64,000 nt of DNA from the NCBI GenBank assembly GCA_913778495.1, contig CAJYVD010000016.1, positions 124,001-188,000 on the forward strand. Reading direction: 5' to 3'. Origin of the DNA: an uncultured Pantoea sp. Lineage in GTDB: Bacteria; Pseudomonadota; Gammaproteobacteria; Enterobacterales; Enterobacteriaceae. Made by a program: the position numbers and the translations under genes. The notes beneath the pieces are model-generated. The model was not told the origin of the DNA and searched no databases. It saw only the letters and a program-made list of their open reading frames with translations. Of the stretch, positions 19,141 through 28,038 are shown piece by piece; the stretch's first letter is position 1; each line of letters begins with the position of its first letter.

Positions 19141-19971
19141 TTGTCCGTTAAACCTGTGCTGATTGCTCAAATCAGCGACTTGCATATTAAAGCGCACGGT
19201 CGTCTGTCGTATAAAAAAGTCGATACGTATAATGCCCTGTTACGGGCGATCGCAACCCTGAATGGCCTGACGCCCCGGCCCGATGCGGTGGTCATAACCG
19301 GTGACCTGGTGGATTTTGGTACGGCAGAAGAGTACCAGACGCTGCGGCAGGCGCTGGCCACCCTGGCGTTGCCGTTTTACCTGATGGCGGGAAATCATGA
19401 CGATCGCCAGGCGCTACGGGCGGCGTTTCCCGATCATCCCTATTTGCAACAGGGCCCGACGCTCAACTGGCAACGGGAGGTCAAGGGGGTTCAACTGCTG
19501 GCGCTCGATTCCAGTGTGCCGCAGCAGCCGTGGGGCGAGCTTGATGACCAGCAGCTTGACTGGCTGGATGCCGCACTGACCGCGTCACCGGACAGCCCCG
19601 CGCTGGTGATGTTGCATCACCCGCCGTTTGTCTGCGGTATCGATCATATGGATCGCCAGCGTTTACGCGCCCCTGATGCGCTGGCGGCGATCGTCAGTCG
19701 TCATCCGCAGGTCGAACGTGTGCTGTGCGGCCATGTACACCGCGCAATTCAGACCCGCTTTGCTGGTACGCTGGCCTGCATTGCTCCCGGCGTGTCTCAT
19801 CAGGTTGCGCTGGATCTGCAACCGGATGGCCCGGCAAACTTCATGCTGGAACCGGCAGGATTTTTACTGCATCGCTGGCATCCGCAGCAGGGAATGACCA
19901 CGCATCAGTGTGCGATTGGAGACTATGAGGGTCCCTGGCCCTTTTATGATCAAAACGGGTTAATCGATTAA
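19141..19971 (+). CDS. GpdQ-like metallophosphoesterase (TTG start)
   Basis: A calcineurin-fold phosphoesterase of 276 residues using two metal ions. The five family motifs are present: ISDLHIKAHG, ITGDLVDFG, AGNHDD, MLHHPPF and CGHVHR. The C-terminus ending in YEGPWPFYD resembles the glycerophosphodiesterase GpdQ of Enterobacter aerogenes, which ends in a similar segment. The start is TTG at 19141 with AAGGAG seven bases upstream; no ATG fits the N-terminal family alignment. It is the last gene of the LacI/ABC operon. Role inferred: cleaving an imported phosphodiester to a phosphomonoester and alcohol. A cAMP phosphodiesterase (CpdA-like) activity is a less likely alternative. Confidence 0.85.
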   Translation: MSVKPVLIAQISDLHIKAHGRLSYKKVDTYNALLRAIATLNGLTPRPDAVVITGDLVDFGTAEEYQTLRQALATLALPFYLMAGNHDDRQALRAAFPDHPYLQQGPTLNWQREVKGVQLLALDSSVPQQPWGELDDQQLDWLDAALTASPDSPALVMLHHPPFVCGIDHMDRQRLRAPDALAAIVSRHPQVERVLCGHVHRAIQTRFAGTLACIAPGVSHQVALDLQPDGPANFMLEPAGFLLHRWHPQQGMTTHQCAIGDYEGPWPFYDQNGLID

Positions 19972-20024
19972 AAGCCATACGGGCTGACTTTTTGGTTAAT
20001 GCCGCGCTTAAACCTGCTCAAATT

Positions 20025-20058
20025 GTCCTACAGCGTGTAGACTTACACGCTGTAGGAC
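20025..20058. repeat. Perfect 15-bp inverted repeat, 4-base loop
   Basis: The arms GTCCTACAGCGTGTA and TACACGCTGTAGGAC are exact complements around GACT. The element lies between the phosphodiesterase and the diguanylate cyclase, 70 bp before the latter. There is no T-run on either side, so it is not a simple intrinsic terminator. It could be an mRNA hairpin ending the ABC operon, a 5' leader structure of the cyclase, or a long operator. Confidence 0.8.
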
Positions 20059-20097
20059 CGCAATCACGATAAAAACTACAGAGTCAGGCACAGCAAA

Positions 20098-20133
20098 ATG
20101 AATCTTTGCACTGTGGCGTTCCCGCCATGCTAA
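20098..20133 (+). CDS. Possible 11-residue leader ORF before the diguanylate cyclase
   Basis: ATG at 20098 opens an 11-codon frame (MNLCTVAFPPC) that stops with TAA at 20131-20133. The last A of the stop is the first base of ATG 20133, one possible start of the cyclase (TAATG overlap). The ribosome site is poor. Neither cyclase start has a good ribosome site of its own, so translational coupling from this short frame is plausible. Its existence as a real peptide is unproven and it may be chance. Confidence 0.25.
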   Translation: MNLCTVAFPPC

Positions 20134-21707
20134 TGAATTACCGTCCCCGGGCGGACTTACGCACGCTTATTGCGCTACTGGTTATTGCCAGCATAGTCAT
20201 CACGCTTGCCAATAATTTATATGCAACCTGGCGCGTGCAACGCATGGTGCTGATCGACAGCACGCTGGAAGCCAATCGCGCTTACGCTGCCAAACTGGCC
20301 TCCACCAGCGAAGTCTTTTTCCGGCTGGCGCAGTCTCAGCTGCACTTCAGTGCTAATTTACTGGGAAAAGATTTCAATAATGAGGCACTGCTCAAAGCGG
20401 AGGTGAACCGTCTACGTGAGCAGACCGACAGTTTTAACTCGGTCGCCGTGGTGGATGATACGGGTACGGTGCGCGCAATATCTCCCGAATCGCTGACCTT
20501 AAACGGGATGCATCTGACCAGCGATGCGTCCCGCGAAGCGCTGCAGACCCGGCAACCGCTGATTAGCAGACCGACACTCTCTGCCGCCAATAACCTGCTG
20601 ATTTTTGTCTCATGGCCGATATGGAATAACCAGGGGCGCTACCTGGGCTATATTGGCGGAACGATTTACCTGAAAAAGAAAAGTATTCTCAATGCGCTGC
20701 TGGGTGAACAGTTTTACCGCGACGGCACCAGCGTATTTGTGCTCGACGGCGATAATCAGGTGCTGTATCACCAGAACCGCCAGATGGTGGGCAAAACCAT
20801 GCCGCCCCTGATGAGCGATCGGGAGCGTCAGGAAAAAGATAACGGCTCGCTGGTCTTAACTGAGCCTGACAAACCGACCCGGCTGGCCGGCTACGCCATC
20901 GTCCCCACAACGGGCTGGATGGTGGTGGCGTTGAAACCTGTCGACGTCACGCTGCAACCGCTGTCGGGGTTGCTCCTGAAAGTCCTGAAGCATTCTGTGC
21001 CCTTTGCCTTGCTGACTTTGCTGGTGGCGGTCATTCTGGCACGGATGATTGCCATGCCGCTTTGGCAACTGGCCCGCAAGGCCAGCAAGATCGATGCCTC
21101 AAGCGTCACCCACGAAATTGGCGGCATTCGGGCATGGTACTTCGAAGCTGCCCAGGTTAAACGGGCGCTGTTAACCGGTATTGGGCTGGTACAGGACAAG
21201 ATTGGTCGCCTGAGTTCGGAAGCGCAGACCGATTCGCTAACGCTGTTACTCAACCGCCGCGGGCTTAACGCGGTGCTCGATTACTACCAGACGATGCGCC
21301 AGCCTTTTGCCGTGCTCGCCCTTGATATCGATCATTTCAAAAGCGTCAATGACAACTGGGGACACGACGTGGGCGATCGGGTGATTCGGCAGGTGGCGCA
21401 GACGCTACGACAGAGCGCCCGGCAGTCGGATGTGGTTTGCCGTAACGGTGGCGAAGAGTTTTTAATGCTGTTGCCCAATACGCATCTTAAAGAGGCTGAG
21501 GCGATGGCCGAGCGCATACGCATCAGCATCGCGGATAACGCTATCGAGACGGTCGGCCATATCTCGATTTCCATCGGCGTGGCGGAATGGGATGCCCGGC
21601 GGCTGCCGCTGGAAAGCAGCCTGAAGCGGGCTGACGATGCCCTGTATCAGGCTAAGAACAGCGGTCGCAACTGCACCGTGGTTGCCAAACGCGCAAAAGC
21701 CTCTTGA
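20127..21707 (+). CDS. Membrane-anchored diguanylate cyclase (dCache-GGDEF)
   Basis: Synthesises c-di-GMP from two GTP. The layout is a membrane helix near the N-terminus (TLIALLVIASIVITL), about 250 periplasmic residues reading as a double Cache sensor (SWPIWNNQGRYLGYIGGTIY), a second helix near residue 300, a HAMP-like linker and a C-terminal GGDEF domain. The active-site loop is NGGEEF, a functional variant, and RQSD five residues upstream matches the RxxD inhibitory site, so product feedback is expected. Start choice is uncertain: ATG 20127, ATG 20133 or TTG 20106, none with a clear ribosome site. It follows the phosphodiesterase by about 155 bp including a strong hairpin. The signal is unknown. 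Confidence 0.88.
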   Translation: MLMNYRPRADLRTLIALLVIASIVITLANNLYATWRVQRMVLIDSTLEANRAYAAKLASTSEVFFRLAQSQLHFSANLLGKDFNNEALLKAEVNRLREQTDSFNSVAVVDDTGTVRAISPESLTLNGMHLTSDASREALQTRQPLISRPTLSAANNLLIFVSWPIWNNQGRYLGYIGGTIYLKKKSILNALLGEQFYRDGTSVFVLDGDNQVLYHQNRQMVGKTMPPLMSDRERQEKDNGSLVLTEPDKPTRLAGYAIVPTTGWMVVALKPVDVTLQPLSGLLLKVLKHSVPFALLTLLVAVILARMIAMPLWQLARKASKIDASSVTHEIGGIRAWYFEAAQVKRALLTGIGLVQDKIGRLSSEAQTDSLTLLLNRRGLNAVLDYYQTMRQPFAVLALDIDHFKSVNDNWGHDVGDRVIRQVAQTLRQSARQSDVVCRNGGEEFLMLLPNTHLKEAEAMAERIRISIADNAIETVGHISISIGVAEWDARRLPLESSLKRADDALYQAKNSGRNCTVVAKRAKAS

Positions 21708-21759
21708 TCAAGACTGTGCGCTAACGGTTTCTGGCCCGCCCGGCAATGCGGGCGAGCTA

Positions 21760-22582
21760 TCAGGAATTGATATGCTCCCGGCAATAGCGTCGCTTCCAGC
21801 TGGCAGGTGTTAACCCTGTATGCTTACGGAATATCTGACGGAAATAGCCCACATCATTGAACCCACACTGACGCGCTACCTCGGTTGACGGCAGCTTATC
21901 GCCGATCAGCAGCTTTTCTGCCATTCGTACGCGCTGCCGGTGAAGGGCTTCCGTCAGCGTCAGGCGAAACACGCGCCGGTAAACACGTCCCAGATAATCG
22001 GCATTGCAATGCCGCGTTTTCGCCAGCGTGGAGGTTGAAAGCGTCAGGTGATACTGCGTGCGAATAAGCTGATTGGCTTTCCAGGCCAGGTCAACGCCGG
22101 GGCTGTCGACAACATCCTCGTGCAGCGCCGGAGCCGCGAGCAGCTGCAGTATAAGCAGTAAAATACACGCCAGCGCGACGCTGCGGTGAATGTTTTCCTG
22201 CTCGCTGAGGAACTGCCGGAACAGGGCGATGATATAGGCCGGATCGCCAACGCGAGTATGCTGGGGAAGGTGGAGCAGTGCCTGGTGTAGGCCATGCTGC
22301 TCAGGCTGTTTCTGCCAGTCAAAATGCAGCCAGTAAAATTTCAGTTCGGCCGGAAATCCCTTCTCCCATATGCAAATGCCCTGGTCTCAGCAGCAGGCTT
22401 TCGCCCGCCTGCACGCTAAACAGCTCGCTGTCCTCCCGAATTGTTAACTGCCCGCGTTCAACAAAAATGATCGCCCGGGAGGTCAGCCTGCGTGCAGGAT
22501 GGGTTCCCACGCCGCGCGAAATAAACAGCCCGCCATTTTGTACCTGTATCGGAAACGTTATGGATAATTCGAACATCGTCAT
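21760..22582 (-). pseudogene. AraC-family regulator disrupted by a single-base frameshift
   Basis: From ATG 22582 (MTMFELSITFPIQVQ) an AraC-type cupin sensor domain reads through SLLLRPGHLHM and then goes out of frame, stopping at 22319. Shifting by one base near 22369 restores WEKGFPAELKFYWLHFDWQ and then about 190 residues without a stop. These end with a complete two-helix DNA-binding domain (STEVARQCGFNDVGYFRQIF, HTGLTPASWKRRY). The intact protein would be about 273 residues. One extra base at 22366-22372 (minus-strand CATATGG, expected CATTGG) explains the break. It could be a true pseudogene or a sequencing error. The function and the target genes are unknown; perM and the diguanylate cyclase flank it. 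Confidence 0.85.
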
Positions 22583-22790
22583 TCATTTTCCCGCTGTGAA
22601 CAGAATTGATGGTGATTCGCCTGCCAGTGGACAGCCTTAGCCAGGTTCAAACTCCCGTTAACAGGGCCGTGCAGGCCCACCATCGCCTGGTCAACGAAAG
22701 CTGTCAGGCGACAGACTGCTTTTCACACCTTTCCCACACCAGAATATCCGGTACAATCATGGCCCTTTTTGACGTTATGGACCTGACGGC

Positions 22791-23861
22791 ATGCTGGCTT
22801 TATTGATTCAATGGTACAAACGCCGTTTTAGCGACCCGCAGGCGATTGGCCTGCTGGTGATTCTGCTGGCGGGATTCTGCATTCTTTTCTTTCTGAGTGG
22901 GTTGCTGGCGCCCTTGCTGGTGGCGCTGGTTCTCGCTTACCTGCTTGAATGGCCGACGGTACGGCTGCAACGCATTGGCTGTACGCGGAGCTGGGCGACC
23001 AGCATCGTATTGGTGCTGTTTGCCGGGATTCTGCTGGTTCTGGTTTTGATTGTCGCCCCCGTCGCCTGGCAGCAGGGCATCAACCTGACGCGGGATCTGC
23101 CCAACATGCTGAACAAGCTCTATCTGTATGCGGCGGGCTTACCCCGACGTTTCCCCGCGTTGGTCGATGCGGGCATCATTGACGTCATCGTTGAAAACCT
23201 GCGCGGTCGTCTTAGCGGGGTAGGCGATTCGCTGGTGAAATATTCCCTGGCCTCGCTGGTCGGCTTGATGACCCTGATGATTTATCTCGTGCTGGTGCCG
23301 CTCATGGTGTTCTTCCTGCTGAAGGACAAAGAGCAGATGCTGAACGCCGTTCGGCGCGTGCTGCCGCGCAATCGCGGGCTGGCGGGGGAAGTGTGGCAGG
23401 AGATGAATCAGCAAATTACTAACTACATTCGCGGCAAGGTGCTGGAAATGGTGGTGGTCGGGATCGCCAGCTGGCTGGCTTTCATGTTCCTCGGCCTTAA
23501 CTACTCGCTTTTGCTGGCCGTATTAGTGGGGGTTTCGGTTCTGATCCCCTATATCGGCGCGATGCTGGTCACCATTCCGGTTATTGGCGTAGGGTTGTTT
23601 CAGTGGGGGCTTGATAGCGAGTTCTGGACGCTGTTAACCGTCTATCTGGTGATTCAGGCACTGGACGGCAATGTGCTGGTGCCGATTTTGTTCTCTGAAG
23701 CGGTCAATCTGCATCCGCTGGTGATCATCTTGTCAGTGGTGATCTTTGGCGGAATGTGGGGATTCTGGGGCGTGTTTTTTGCGATTCCGCTCGCAACACT
23801 GGTCAAGGCGGTGGTGCACGCGTGGCCTGAAGCCCTGCCAGATGAAACGCTGAGTCGCTAA
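22791..23861 (+). CDS. perM: AI-2E-family inner-membrane permease PerM
   Basis: PerM (YfgO), 356 residues against 353 in E. coli, belongs to the AI-2E/UPF0118 transporter family with about eight membrane helices. It begins MLALLIQWYKRRFSDPQAIG. The family core ALDGNVLVPILFSEAVNLHP and the segment GFWGVFFAIPLATL are conserved. The physiological substrate of E. coli PerM is not established as far as I know. In E. coli perM is next to bepA; here the accessory block 14.4-22.6 kb lies between them. A TACAAT at 22752-22757 may be its -10 box, but no matching -35 is seen. Confidence 0.93.
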   Translation: MLALLIQWYKRRFSDPQAIGLLVILLAGFCILFFLSGLLAPLLVALVLAYLLEWPTVRLQRIGCTRSWATSIVLVLFAGILLVLVLIVAPVAWQQGINLTRDLPNMLNKLYLYAAGLPRRFPALVDAGIIDVIVENLRGRLSGVGDSLVKYSLASLVGLMTLMIYLVLVPLMVFFLLKDKEQMLNAVRRVLPRNRGLAGEVWQEMNQQITNYIRGKVLEMVVVGIASWLAFMFLGLNYSLLLAVLVGVSVLIPYIGAMLVTIPVIGVGLFQWGLDSEFWTLLTVYLVIQALDGNVLVPILFSEAVNLHPLVIILSVVIFGGMWGFWGVFFAIPLATLVKAVVHAWPEALPDETLSR

Positions 23862-23864
23862 ACG

Positions 23865-23894
23865 TTCAGGGCGCGGACGATGCCGCGCCCTGAA
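23865..23894. terminator. Convergent hairpin between perM and bcp
   Basis: A perfect 12-bp stem (TTCAGGGCGCGG / CCGCGCCCTGAA) with a 6-base loop lies in the 37-bp gap between converging genes. It has no T-run, so termination strength is uncertain. Confidence 0.6.
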
Positions 23895-23898
23895 GACA

Positions 23899-24366
23899 TC
23901 AGGCTGACTTGAGGTAGTCCATCACGATGTCGTGGTGGTTAGACGTTTTAAAATCGTCGAACACCTTTTCGATTTTGCCCTTCGCATCCACCAGGAAACT
24001 GATGCGATGAATGCCGTCGTAAGTTTTCCCCATAAAGGTTTTTTCACCCCAGACGCCAAACTGCTCGCAAACCTGATGCTCCTGGTCCGACAGCAGCGTG
24101 AAGTTAAGCAGCTCTTTTTCTGCAAAACGTGACAGCTTTTCGGGTTTATCCGTGCTGATCCCCAGCACCTCGACGCCAGCTTTTTTCAGCTCATCCATGT
24201 TGTCACGCAGACCGCATGCCTGCACGGTGCAACCCGGCGTCATGGCTTTTGGATAGAAATAGACCAGAACACGCTGCCCCTGGAAGTCGGCTAAATTTAC
24301 TTGTTCGCCATCCTGATCGGGCAAGCTAAATTTCGGTGCGGTATCACCGGCTTTCAGTGGATTCAT
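23899..24366 (-). CDS. bcp: Thiol peroxidase (peroxiredoxin Bcp/PrxQ)
   Basis: Reduces hydrogen peroxide and organic peroxides using thioredoxin. The start is ATG 24366 (MNPLKAGDTAPKFSLPDQDG), which follows GGAGAG and gives 155 residues. An in-frame ATG at 24390 would add eight residues absent from the family. The peroxidatic Cys46 and resolving Cys51 lie in TPGCTVQACG, the PrxQ arrangement with both in one helix. It is downstream of gcvR on the same strand with about 140 bp between, as in the E. coli gcvR-bcp order. Confidence 0.95.
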   Translation of the reverse strand: MNPLKAGDTAPKFSLPDQDGEQVNLADFQGQRVLVYFYPKAMTPGCTVQACGLRDNMDELKKAGVEVLGISTDKPEKLSRFAEKELLNFTLLSDQEHQVCEQFGVWGEKTFMGKTYDGIHRISFLVDAKGKIEKVFDDFKTSNHHDIVMDYLKSA

Positions 24367-24508
24367 CACATCTCTCCATTTTGAGTTCATGCTGTGGTTA
24401 ATACACCAAGAGGCGAGAAACTGCCAAATGGAAAATTATCTGTTTAAGACGGTTTCCTCACCCGACTGCACTTTTAACGTAGCAGAACAGTCACGGGGGC
24501 GCTCGTCT

Positions 24509-25090
24509 TTACCTGCCGGGTGCGGCCGGTTCACGATTATCGGCATCGCTCAGGCTGTAGAGACGCAACGAACCCTGCGCGTTAAGCTCCTGGCACAATT
24601 CATTAAAGGCCTGTTCAAAGGCAGGACCATCGCTCCGCGTCGGGCTGTGCGCCGTCATCTGAATATAGAGCGTAGCGGGCCTGTCGTGCTGGGCTGGCTG
24701 AATGCGTGACACCAGTTCAGCGATGTTCATCAGGTGCTTGTCCGTTAAATCCGTAAAGCGCTCAATAATATGCGGTGAGTCAGCGACTTCAACCTGCATA
24801 AATGCCGTATCCGGCATCGGCGGGCGGGCGGTCGCATGGGTGCGTTTCATCACGATGAGCAGCTCCAGCTCTGCGCCTTTAAGCGGCAGCGTTGACTCAA
24901 TCAGTGTAATGGCGTTCCAGCTACCGGACAGCAGCATAATGAACGTGAATTCATCCCCAAGCATGGCAAGGCGACTGTCTTCGATGTTGCAACCGCAACT
25001 GCTGACGTGACGGGTAATCGTATTGACGATACCCGGGCGGTCAACACCCAGTGCGGTGATCACCAAGTGGTGGGGTTGAGATTGCTGCAA
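24509..25090 (-). CDS. gcvR: Glycine cleavage system transcriptional repressor GcvR (probable TTG start)
   Basis: GcvR is an ACT-domain protein that binds GcvA and blocks activation of gcvTHP when glycine is low. Two ACT modules are visible: HLVITALGVDRPGIVNTITR near the N-terminus, and FMQVEVADSPHIIERFTDL with HLMNIAELVSRIQ in the second half. The best start is TTG at 25090, which has AGGGA eight bases upstream and gives 193 residues against 190 in E. coli. An ATG at 25123 would add 11 residues and has no ribosome site. The gene is divergent from dapA. Confidence 0.92.
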   Translation of the reverse strand: MQQSQPHHLVITALGVDRPGIVNTITRHVSSCGCNIEDSRLAMLGDEFTFIMLLSGSWNAITLIESTLPLKGAELELLIVMKRTHATARPPMPDTAFMQVEVADSPHIIERFTDLTDKHLMNIAELVSRIQPAQHDRPATLYIQMTAHSPTRSDGPAFEQAFNELCQELNAQGSLRLYSLSDADNREPAAPGR

Positions 25091-25233
25091 AATAGGATTC
25101 CCTGTGCATTTGCTAATAACCATAAGGTAAACATAAAAAAAACTGCTGACAAGCGCGGGAATAGCGGAGCTTGCTTGCTTTTCCCTAAGTGTAAAACGTA
25201 CCATGAAGCACTTGTTTGTCGAGGGGATCGCCA

Positions 25234-26112
25234 ATGTTTACGGGAAGTATTGTTGCACTCGTTACGCCGATGGATGACAAAGGTAATGTCTGCCGTGCGA
25301 GTTTGAGAAAACTGATTGATTACCATGTCGCCAGCGGTACGGCGGCGATCGTTTCCGTCGGCACCACCGGCGAGTCTGCCACGCTGAGCCATGACGAACA
25401 TGGTGATGTCGTGCTGCAAACCCTGGAACTGGCGGATGGGCGTATTCCCGTGATTGCCGGAACCGGTGCGAACGCCACCGCTGAAGGCATCTCTCTAACC
25501 AAACGCTTTGAAAATTCTGGCGTTATTGGCTGCCTCACCGTCACGCCTTACTATAACCGCCCCACGCAGGAAGGCCTGTTTCAGCACTTTAAAGCGATTG
25601 CTGACAGTACCAGCCTGCCACAAATGCTGTATAACGTACCTTCGCGCACCGGCTGTGATATGTTGCCGGAAACCGTTGCCCGCCTCGCCGAAATCAAAAA
25701 TATTATCGGAATCAAAGAGGCAACGGGGAACTTATCACGTGTCAGTCAGATCCAAGAGCTGGTTAATGATGAGTTCATCCTGGTGAGCGGCGACGATGCC
25801 AGCGCACTGGACTTTATGCAACTGGGCGGCAAAGGCGTCATTTCGGTGACGGCTAACATAGCAGCACGCGAAATGGCCGAGCTGTGCAGGCTCGCACAGC
25901 AGGGTAATTTCGTTGAAGCTCGCCGTCTCAATCAGCGTCTGATGCACCTGCACCAGACGCTTTTCTGTGAACCTAATCCAATCCCGGTTAAATGGGCGGC
26001 AAAACAGCTAGGATTAATCGCTAATGACACGCTGCGTCTGCCCATGACGCCACTGACTGCGGTTGCACAGCCGAAAGTGGAGCAGGCGCTGGTGAAAGCG
26101 GGTTTGCGATAA
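25234..26112 (+). CDS. dapA: 4-hydroxy-tetrahydrodipicolinate synthase
   Basis: First committed step of lysine and meso-DAP synthesis: condenses pyruvate with aspartate semialdehyde. The start is ATG 25234 ([20 protein letters not shown]), with GAGGGG upstream, giving 292 residues as in E. coli. The Schiff-base lysine lies in [10 protein letters not shown] (position 161). The catalytic triad is completed by Thr44 (VGTTGESAT), Tyr107 (TPYYNRPTQ) and Tyr133 (LYNVPSRTG). It is 14 bp upstream of bamC, forming the conserved dapA-bamC unit. DapE later in this window acts in the same pathway. Confidence 0.97.
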   Translation: MFTGSIVALVTPMDDKGNVCRASLRKLIDYHVASGTAAIVSVGTTGESATLSHDEHGDVVLQTLELADGRIPVIAGTGANATAEGISLTKRFENSGVIGCLTVTPYYNRPTQEGLFQHFKAIADSTSLPQMLYNVPSRTGCDMLPETVARLAEIKNIIGIKEATGNLSRVSQIQELVNDEFILVSGDDASALDFMQLGGKGVISVTANIAAREMAELCRLAQQGNFVEARRLNQRLMHLHQTLFCEPNPIPVKWAAKQLGLIANDTLRLPMTPLTAVAQPKVEQALVKAGLR

Positions 26113-26126
26113 TTTAGGGAGTGTGA

Positions 26127-27158
26127 ATGAATTACTCAGTAAAGCGGTCAACGATTGCAACAGTGGTGGGGCTTTCCACCCTGATGCTGTTGTCGGCCTG
26201 TTCGAACGATCAGCGTTACAAACGCCAGGTCAGCGGTGATGAGTCCTACCTGCAGGCCAGTGGTCTGCGGGAGCTGAAGGCACCGTCGGGCATGATTCTT
26301 CCTGTCCAGAACGGGGAATACGATATTCCGCCTTCAACCAGCAAAGCGCCGGTTGGCAAGCAGCTGGATATTCGTCCACCGGCCCAGCCTCTGGCGCTGA
26401 TGAACGGCTCACGCGCCCAGTTCAGTAATAACACGGGTGTGCTGATGTTTGATAACAGCCGGGGATCGATTTGGTCGCAGGTTGTGGGTGTCGTCCAGTC
26501 TAATAACTTCCCGATCGCTTCCCGTAATGACGCCGGACAACAACTGACCACCGACTGGGTACAGTGGAACCGTGCAGACGAAGATAAGCAGTACCGTGGT
26601 CGTTACCAAATCAGCGTTCAGTCGCAGAGTTACCAGCAGGTCCTGACCGTCCGTCTGCTGGAGCTGCAGCAGGAAGGCAACAGCGTGACCTCGCCAGTGC
26701 AGATTCAGCGTTATACCGCGCAGATGCTGAACGACATCGCCGCAGGGATGGACAAGATCGCCACCTCGAATGAAAACGCTGCCGCTGGCCGCGTCAGTGG
26801 TGCAATTGATGTGCAAAGCGGTGCCGACGACACCGGCCTGCCGATGCTGGTGTTACGAACGCCATTCAACGTCGCCTGGCAGCGCCTGCCAGCAGCGATG
26901 AATCGCGTCGGCATGGAAGTGACGGACAGCACGCGCTCAACCGGCAGCATGAAAGTGACCTACAAAGCGCCGGGCAGCAGCACCTGGGACAGCGTGGGTG
27001 CCAAAGATCCTGAGTTGCCAAACGGCGATTACAAGGTTCAGGTTGGCGACCTCGACAACCGTACCAGCCTGCAATTTATTGATCCTAAAGGCCATGTGCT
27101 GACGCAGGCGCAAAACGACGCGCTCGTGGCAGTGTTCCAGGCCGCAATGAACAAATAA
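26127..27158 (+). CDS. bamC: Outer-membrane assembly lipoprotein BamC
   Basis: Lipoprotein component of the BAM complex, which inserts beta-barrels into the outer membrane. It has 343 residues, against 344 in E. coli. The signal peptide ends in the lipobox LLSAC, with Cys25 the lipidated residue. The unstructured N-terminal segment that binds BamD ([20 protein letters not shown]) is conserved. Two helix-grip domains follow (about residues 100-215 and 230-343). It lies between dapA and purC and ends at a strong terminator. Confidence 0.96.
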   Translation: MNYSVKRSTIATVVGLSTLMLLSACSNDQRYKRQVSGDESYLQASGLRELKAPSGMILPVQNGEYDIPPSTSKAPVGKQLDIRPPAQPLALMNGSRAQFSNNTGVLMFDNSRGSIWSQVVGVVQSNNFPIASRNDAGQQLTTDWVQWNRADEDKQYRGRYQISVQSQSYQQVLTVRLLELQQEGNSVTSPVQIQRYTAQMLNDIAAGMDKIATSNENAAAGRVSGAIDVQSGADDTGLPMLVLRTPFNVAWQRLPAAMNRVGMEVTDSTRSTGSMKVTYKAPGSSTWDSVGAKDPELPNGDYKVQVGDLDNRTSLQFIDPKGHVLTQAQNDALVAVFQAAMNK

Positions 27159-27169
27159 AAAATTACCCC

Positions 27170-27195
27170 AGGCCGGAGATTCTCCGGCCTTTTTA
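27170..27195 (+). terminator. Intrinsic terminator of dapA-bamC
   Basis: A 9-bp stem (AGGCCGGAG / CTCCGGCCT) with a 3-base loop runs directly into TTTTTATTT. It ends the dapA-bamC transcript before the purC promoter. Confidence 0.9.
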
Positions 27196-27225
27196 TTTCG
27201 TTTTTTGGCATAATAGCGCGAGACG

Positions 27226-27241
27226 AGGTAATCGATTGCGT
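27226..27241 (-). promoter_or_regulatory. PUR box upstream of purC
   Basis: On the minus strand ACGCAATCGATTACCT matches every fixed position of the PurR consensus ANGCAANCGNTTNCNT. It lies 64 bp before purC, just downstream of a possible -10 box CATAAT (27209-27214), so PurR would block transcription. This agrees with the known PurR regulation of E. coli purC. Confidence 0.85.
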
Positions 27242-27304
27242 CACGGCAATCAACGCAAAATGCCTGCCTCAGAACCGGATCTTTCATGTTTGGAGTGAAA
27301 TAAG

Positions 27305-28018
27305 ATGCAAAAGCGAGCTGAGTTGTATCGCGGTAAAGCGAAAACCGTATATAGCACCGATAACCCGGATCTGCTGATACTTGAATTCCGCAACGATACA
27401 TCAGCAGGCGACGGCGCCCGCATTGAGCAGTTTGATCGCAAGGGCATGGTGAATAACAAGTTCAACCATTTCATCATGACGACGCTGCAGGAAGCGGGCA
27501 TCCCGACACAGATGGAAGCCCTGCTATCAGATAACGAAGCGCTGGTGAAAAAGCTGGACATGGTCCCGGTCGAATGCGTAATCCGTAACCGTGCGGCCGG
27601 TTCGCTGGTGAAGCGGCTTGGCGTTGAAGAAGGGATGGTGCTGAACCCGCCGCTGTTCGACCTGTTCCTGAAGGACGATGCTAAACACGATCCGATGGTT
27701 AACGAATCTTACTGCGAAACCTTTGGTTGGGTCAGCAAAGAGAATCTGGCCCGTATGCGTGAGCTCACCTATAAAGCCAACGACGTACTGAGCAACCTGT
27801 TTGATGAGGCAGGGTTGATTCTGGTGGACTTCAAGCTGGAGTTTGGCCTGTTCAACGGCGAAGTGGTACTGGGAGACGAATTCTCACCCGATGGTGCGCG
27901 CCTGTGGGACAAAGAAACCCTGGATAAAATGGACAAAGACCGCTTCCGTCAGAGCCTGGGTGGCCTGATTGAAGCCTATGAAGCGGTCGCCCGTCGCCTG
28001 GGCGTCAAACTTGACTGA
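27305..28018 (+). CDS. purC: SAICAR synthetase
   Basis: Joins CAIR with aspartate, using ATP, in purine synthesis. The product has 237 residues, the same as E. coli. The start reads [20 protein letters not shown], which contains the ATP-binding glycine region. [20 protein letters not shown] and LIDFKLEFG-like [20 protein letters not shown] are the family signatures. The gene has its own promoter with a PUR box and is closed by a terminator, so it is transcribed alone. Confidence 0.97.
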   Translation: MQKRAELYRGKAKTVYSTDNPDLLILEFRNDTSAGDGARIEQFDRKGMVNNKFNHFIMTTLQEAGIPTQMEALLSDNEALVKKLDMVPVECVIRNRAAGSLVKRLGVEEGMVLNPPLFDLFLKDDAKHDPMVNESYCETFGWVSKENLARMRELTYKANDVLSNLFDEAGLILVDFKLEFGLFNGEVVLGDEFSPDGARLWDKETLDKMDKDRFRQSLGGLIEAYEAVARRLGVKLD

Positions 28019-28038
28019 GTAACGCTCAGCAAGTCACG

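Noticed and set aside
22044-22322. 92-codon open frame within the AraC region
   Set aside because: It is an out-of-frame reading of the AraC gene. The true continuation is the frame that encodes the FYWLHFDW segment after the frameshift.
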